The translations under genes were made by a program, and so were the position numbers. This document shows positions 57,939 through 64,000 of a stretch of DNA of 64,000 bases, piece after piece. Positions within the stretch are counted from its first letter, which is position 1, and each line of letters starts with the position of its first letter. The notes under the pieces were generated by a model. The model did no database searches. It worked only from the letters and a program-made list of their open reading frames with translations, and was not told where the DNA came from. This DNA comes from Rhyacophila brunnea (Eukaryota > Arthropoda > Insecta > Trichoptera > Rhyacophilidae), in NCBI GenBank assembly GCA_022495005.1, contig JAGYXB010000698.1, positions 1 to 64,000 of the forward strand. The letters are read 5' to 3'.

Positions 57939-59891
57939 GGATGTCTTCAGTGAATACAAAGTATCACTGCAGTGCATCACTTGCCTACCCCAAGCGGACA
58001 CAGTAAATTTAATTATTACCTAAAGTTATTTTATTATGGTGATCTTAAACATTTATTAGGTATACGTAATTTAATTATTATTATTATTCACATTTGTATA
58101 AACACTTCCCACTTTCATTTTTACTAATTGAATTATAAGAACTGTTCTAGTCCAAAGAATAAATGTATTAGTTTGTTTACGTATTGTAATTATATATTTT
58201 TAATTAATGACTAAAACTGTAGTGTATTTTGTATTATATAAATTTAAATGAAACATGTAAATTTAAGTACCTAATAAATTTAATATTCTGTCAATGAAAA
58301 CCTACTATCGTCCCGCTTTGTCATAATGTCTGCTATGGGATACCTACATCAGATTAATCTATGAATAAATATAATTATTATTCTGCAATTACCTCTTTTA
58401 TTTACTTACTAATAATAATTTTAATTAATTGTATTCTGTAATATCTATCAATACACATCTAGAACACAAGAAAATCCATAAATTGTCAACGGGGACCGTT
58501 TCAAAAAATAATTCAAGAAAAATACATGTCTGCATAGAAGGGGTATTAGGGGTATTAGGGGTGCGACATACCCGGGCGGTAGGATTGAGGGTGGGGTAGA
58601 AATCAAAAAAAATATATATTTTTCAATAATTTAATTTAAAAATATATGTACGTGAACCGTATAATGTTATAATATAATATGAAGTACCTACCTACATTTA
58701 TATACGTTGCCTATTGCCAAAAGGTGGCACTTATGATAGGACGGCAAATCAAAGAATCAGTGAAATATAATAAAGACCTACTTAATATTGATATATTTTA
58801 GGACTTTAATTTTGGTATGGTCAAAATATTGAAGGTCGATTTGATATAGACAAAAATGATTTTATGTTATTTATATTCAATTATATTTTTCATAAAAATC
58901 AATGCTATTTTAAATACATATTAAAAACATTAAAACTATGAATTTGTCAAAAATCTTTTCTGTGCGTTAGAGAAAACTTTATAAGTAGGTACCTAATCTA
59001 ACTTTTAAAAATAAACATGACCATATAATATCTTTAACGAATTCATATTTTATAAGGTTTCTTTTTAATTGTAAGTTTATCTTTTTAATGTTTTTAGATA
59101 ATTACGTTAAAATGTCAATTATCAAAAAAAATCTGTGTGTGTACTTATGTACGCGCATTAGAAGTTATACTTCTTTGGCGTAACAAAACAAAAAATAACA
59201 AAACAAAATATTATTGCAGAATGTACCTACTTTGGAAAAAATAATCTCAAAATTGTGTTTGAAAAATTTAGCAAACCGCTATTTCGACCATCTTTGCTTA
59301 AACAGATGACTGTACAACTATTTTCGTTAGCAATAATAATTTATAACAAATCAAAAGTAAAACATAGCCTATTTAATGGTTTAACTGAAACGTGATATCG
59401 GCTTTTGTGATGAAACATAATAATTATTATTGTCTTCAATTATTATAAACCGCTAATAAATAAATTGACATGGGATATACGACAAAATATTATCATAAAC
59501 CGTAAAAATATGTATTTTTATGTATGAAGTGTCTAAATATTGTAAATTTACAACATACCATTGTTTAAATTATTTACCAACTGTAGCAGTATTTTTATCA
59601 TATTTTCATGACTCCGATATCTAAGAAATGTATTATATGGATAACGTACTAACAAAATATATAAATACCACTAAAAGTTTGATATAAAAATCGAATAAAT
59701 ATAATAGTTAGACACTTATCTAAGTCACCAGAGTCTGAGGTCCCATTTGATTGATATTTCTGACACGTCATTTGGTTTGTACCATTTAGAAATACACAGA
59801 TTTATTATTTTTACTATGCTATTATTGTACAACATGTAAACAAAATAATTTATTACATGATACGTCATGATACATATTTATTAATTAATAC

Positions 59892-60053
59892 CAGCGCTCG
59901 AAATGGAAAAGTTTACGAACCGGAGCGCTCGAAATATATGCCATATCTAGCTCAGATGGTCAAATTATTTTGTCCACGAGACGGAGCGATAACTTTACAG
60001 ATTTCACGAACCGGAACGGCGCTCCGGTGCGTTCCCGTCCATTTCGAGCCCTG
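59892..60053. mobile_element. hAT-like family 3, complete 162-base MITE
   Basis: Begins 'cagcgctcgaaatggaaaag' and ends 'cgtccatttcgagccctg'. It is flanked by perfect 8-base direct repeats ATTAATAC at 59884-59891 and 60054-60061. CAG...CTG ends with 8-base duplications define hAT. It is the reference copy for the fragments at 32741, 41980, 51962 and 53814. Open frames on both strands here are part of it. Confidence 0.88.
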
Positions 60054-61039
60054 ATTAATACAATTGAAATAAAATTGTAAATTATCAAAAAGAATTCTCA
60101 AATTGCAAGCTTCGTATTTTTGCGCTAGGTTCTCTGTTGGCATATAGGATAGATCTTTGCCCAACAGCGTACTGTCACAAGCTCAACTAAAACAAAGTGC
60201 GTAACAATAAAAGACTTTCTCATTCCCCCTATAATTAAATAATATATTTTTAAAAGATACATAATTTTGATATAACGTAGCTGATTCTTCGTTTTTATAT
60301 TATTTTTTATGAATAATTAAATTAATATTGTGTATAATGCCATCTGTGATTGCATTGTAGATACGTTTACCAAATAAGTATACACTTTTAATAATGCAAA
60401 ACTGCTTATGAGTATCACCAATAGAGGACTCTACTACAAATTGTGTTTAGTATTTTATTACCATCTATGATCAAATTTTAAAACAATCAGGGGAAATTGA
60501 AAATAATTTAATAAATTGAAAGATTGGATCAACTAATGGATGGTAAGTAACTTGAAGTGAGAAAAAATGAATTAACTATAATCTAACTCACCCGTATATT
60601 GCAAATACATAGCTGATGATAGTTTCTTTGCATGTGTGACTTACCACACAATTGTGGCATTATTTAGAATTGAATGGGTAGGTAGTGATAAATTATTATG
60701 TACTTATAATAATTATCATAATTTTGTCATGAATGTTGCGGACAAAGAAACAATTCTCATCTAGTATGGCATGACGTATTAAATGTGGGTGGTGGACTAA
60801 TCATTGATCTTACTCAATAATATTTGGTAGGGGTGGGCAAGTCATGTATTGCTTAAGGGTGGTAAATTAAGACGGTTCCGTCCCTGCAGCTGGCCAAGAA
60901 AATGACGTACGTTATTCTTTCAATATTAGACGAGTGGCTAATAACTATTCCTGGTAAGTAAATATCTCCACTCTATTATATCACTGCTTCTTCACTTAGA
61001 AAAATGAAAATTTAGTAGTAGTTTAGTGGAGTTTTTTCT

Positions 61040-61125
61040 AGAAGAACTAGGGTCCTAGAAGAGTTGAGAGAGTTAGGGGAAGCCTTCATCCAGCAGTGGA
61101 TCGACCTCTAATTCCGACTAATTTT
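61040..61125 (+). mobile_element. Non-LTR tail fragment
   Basis: Short stretch reading LRELGEAFIQQWIDL followed by a stop, the same C-terminal end as in 20025-20335 but from a related family. Only the last codons are recognised. Confidence 0.5.
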
Positions 61126-61365
61126 TGAGTTTTCGATTATTATTTATCGATTATTTAGTAGTTTTTATCTTTTTATAATCTTGAATGTCATAAATTTGCC
61201 GTTTTTGCGAAATAGGTATGCTTATTTTGTCTGAAAAGACAAATTTTGGAAATCTGATGAATTCCACCCACAATTATTTATAAACGCTGTCTTTTCTACT
61301 GAACCTCTTCTGCAAATCGATAAAAAAACTTCCATAATATATAACTGTTAAAATATTGCACTGAA

Positions 61366-62339
61366 CAGTAGCGTAGCAAGGGGTTGGGGTGCAAAAGCGG
61401 AGTTTCGTCGAACATGCAAAAGTAATTGTCAATTTTTTTTTACGATGGCCACTAATATAATTTATTTATTTATTAATAATATAATTATATCGAATCTAAT
61501 CTCGTTACGCTCTAATAAAGTAAAAATTATCCATAAATCCTTCCAAAACCTCAGCTTCGTATTTATTTTCCTCTAGGTGCCTCTGTAGGCGGAGCATTCA
61601 CTTAAAAAAAATTATGATACACTTACCATTGCTTCAAAAATGTCTTTGGTGTTAATAATGTTTAAAAAACACAGATTTTGATTATTGTGTTATGATTGTT
61701 TAGCACTTTTTCTGGTTAGCATATCAATTTTTATGATGAAAAAAGTAGAAATTTAATGATCAGAGTGATGATTTTTATATTAACAATTAAACGGAGATCT
61801 TTCAATTTTTGTTTAGTTTAAGGGGCCATTGACAGGGTGTTATGCAGAAGTTAGTGATGACTCCGCTGCCTCAAAAAAATCAAAAAATATTATATTATTA
61901 TATAAACTATTATAGACATTTTTCCGAAATGGACCGCCCCTCCCCTAACCATTTTCTATGTGTGCGCCTCTATGTTGTTTCTCATTCAGTAAGTTCTCAT
62001 CACAATAGTATGCAAATCATACCAGCAGGACAAGGGACCCTAAATCTCAGTCATACTGTTAATGGTTGTTTTGTTTAACTACCTATTTGACTAGAGTTCG
62101 TTAAATAAATAAATCGTAGGGATATCTGAACTTTATTTGGAAAAAGAACTAAAAAAACCTCTCGACATTGATTTCGGACGGAGAAAAATTGAGCAGAAAA
62201 CCAATTGAAATGGAGGGGAAAATGAGAAGAAAGGACTTAAAACCAATCAAATTTTATTTTGGGCGGTTTTTTTTTTAAATTCTGAGCCCATTCATGGACT
62301 ATATGGCATATGTGCCTAATATTTCTAACTACGCCACTG
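61366..62339. mobile_element. hAT-like non-autonomous element, 'CAGTAGCGTAG' ends
   Basis: Left 'cagtagcgtagcaagg' and right 'ctaactacgccactg' are inverted, in the common hAT form CAGTGGCGTAG. Flanks GCACTGAA and CGACTGGA agree at only 5 of 8 bases. The inner sequence has no transposase motif; the 78-codon frame at 61842 is unremarkable. Confidence 0.62.
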
Positions 62340-62879
62340 CGACTGGATGGATGAATTTTTTTAGGAAGAATAATAAAAAAGATAACCCGAATTACGTAAT
62401 ATTTTTTACACAAACATTTCTAATCTAAATAATTTGTACCACTTAGAAATTTTGCTAGGGCCACCCCTGAATGATTACAATAATATGATATCATAAAAAT
62501 TTGAAACAGGTGTTGAATGAGATCATTCACAATAATTCTTACCGCTTTGTCTTCTTATGTCTATTACATTTATATCGTCTTCCACCGACGCATACTTTTA
62601 TAATTGTGGGCCGATTGAGTAGGCGAAATCCCGAGCCATCCGCTCCTGGATCGGCTGTTACGTTTTGCCAAACTAAGTAGTTAGTAGAGGACCACAACGC
62701 TTCGAGTTCTTGGCAGGACCTACCTCTGAGAGAACAAAGAAAATACAGGAACTGGTTTATTCTACCGGGTGTGGTATTTATTTTATAACATGATTCGGAT
62801 TTCGGGATATATGGAATAAAAGTTTGTTAAAGAATATGTTATTTCGAAATGCGATTATCACGCATAACAGTACACTTTA

Positions 62880-62935
62880 CCAGTGGCGGATTAAGGAATT
62901 GGAGGCCCGAGGCACTGACTGATTTTGAAGCCATG
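62880..62935. repeat. hAT-like terminal fragment
   Basis: 'cagtggcggattaaggaatt' is a typical hAT left end; similar 'caggagcggattaaggctt' occurs at about 1940 and its complement near 27041. No matching right end is seen within the window. Confidence 0.45.
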
Positions 62936-64000
62936 CGATGAAAATAAATAAAACCATAAATTCCAACTACAACGTACTTAATCATTGCCGACTCAAGTAG
63001 AAAGCCGATACATTCACAACGACTGGTCCTACTTTTTCCGCCTCTCCCGTAGTTGTCTATGGATGACCTGTCATTGTTCCATAGAGTGCTCGTACTGATG
63101 CGTCTGTCGTGTTCACACAGGGAATGGTTTAATTTGGATCGATGAGTTACATGATAAATAATTCACTATCATTAACACACTTTCTACAACCGTAATGCGT
63201 AGATCAATGCTACATATTTTTTGAATTTCCGATATTACCACCGGTTTTTGTGGGAAGGACTAGTCTGTATTTGACAGCTGATGACTAACAGGAATGTATA
63301 TTATTTATAAATAACACTGATAGTTAATGTACCTATATTTGATTTGAGAATTTTTTCTAATTCAATTTGAAACGAGAAAAGGTGAATCAATATGTCAAGC
63401 ATTCTGGGATCTGCTTTTGACAGCTGAACAGTGGACCACTCGTTGCTTGTGCAAAAAGATATGCAAATACAAATATCAATGCATCTTTTTCCAAGAATCC
63501 TATCCTGTAACTAGTGTAACTATAAACTATTATTATTATTGAAGACTCAGCTTGAGAGATTATGCTACGGGTCCCTTTGATGCCAATTGCAGAGATTTTG
63601 TTATGCATTGGATAATATTTTATAGGTACATACTCAATTTGTGAATTTATTATTTAAAATTTTGATGTTATTGAATAATATTGTAGGACTGGTTTTAACA
63701 GTTTATCACATATTTCTTCATAATAAATGACCTCGGCAAGACGCCCGAAGCGTCAAGGAAAGAAGAAGGAAAAATATAATTATTGTGATAGCCCAAAGAA
63801 TTATTTCTTATATGATTGTGTTTTTTGTTTACAAATATGTTTGAACACAGCTGCAATATTAATTAATATACATAATAAAAATGTGATGAGACTACAGACT
63901 TAGGATTTCCCCATCTGCTAGTAAAGTTGTTGAATATAATTGAATAATTTAGCCTCATAATTTTAATAGATATCCATAGGTATGTATGTACCTATTCTGA

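Larger units (their letters stand above)
54346..59891. other. Intergenic, downstream of ss
   Basis: No host gene recognised on either strand. It holds two TIR elements (55550, 57782). 58541-58605 has a doubled 'ggggtattag' unit followed by a GC-richer stretch. Confidence 0.5.

Noticed and set aside
1..64000. CRISPR arrays, operons or bacterial defence genes
   Set aside because: The window is eukaryotic: spliced exons, SINEs and long introns. No regularly spaced repeat array is seen.

Overview
The window is AT-rich nuclear DNA from an insect. Long introns, a dense mix of SINEs, hAT-like elements and other TIR elements, CCTAA/TTAGG-type repeats (the insect telomere motif) and the one recognisable host gene all point that way. 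Short runs such as 'tacctacc' and the style of the non-LTR retrotransposon tails suggest Lepidoptera, but this is an inference; another insect order is possible.

The host gene is the insect aryl-hydrocarbon-receptor homologue spineless (ss), on the + strand and 5'-incomplete. Seven exons can be read with consensus splice sites and matching phases: 25960-26049, 43479-43688, 44463-44650, 45707-45813, 47081-47222, 47724-49067 and 51753-51857. They encode most of PAS-A, the linker, PAS-B with its PAC end, the low-complexity C-terminal region and a short last exon ending in ..SEVTNTLLNQ. The bHLH exon and the start of PAS-A are not in the window and should lie upstream of base 1. The 17.4-kb intron 26050-43478 splits PAS-A. 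The large exon appears to carry two small frameshifts near 48867-48891: the frame that joins the last exon is not the frame that enters the exon.

Layout. 1-25959: upstream intron (assuming the bHLH exon is upstream), with SINEs, a long inverted-repeat element (6281-7250), hAT-like elements (8397-8750, 11319-12445), a telomere-motif MITE (13672-13885), non-LTR tails and a few less AT-rich candidate regulatory blocks. 24690-25620: a decayed RTE-like reverse transcriptase. 26050-43478: the big intron, with an isolated THAP-type zinc-finger first exon (26468-26538), more repeats and a GC-rich island (36360-36600). 43479-51857: the exon cluster. 51858-64000: downstream intergenic DNA, made largely of hAT-like and other TIR elements, with no host gene seen.

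Several nested insertions give a relative age order: a telomere-motif MITE inside a SINE, a SINE inside a hAT-like element, a pogo-like element inside another, and a dispersed repeat inside a third. Nearly all other short open frames appear to be chance frames in AT-rich or repeat DNA.
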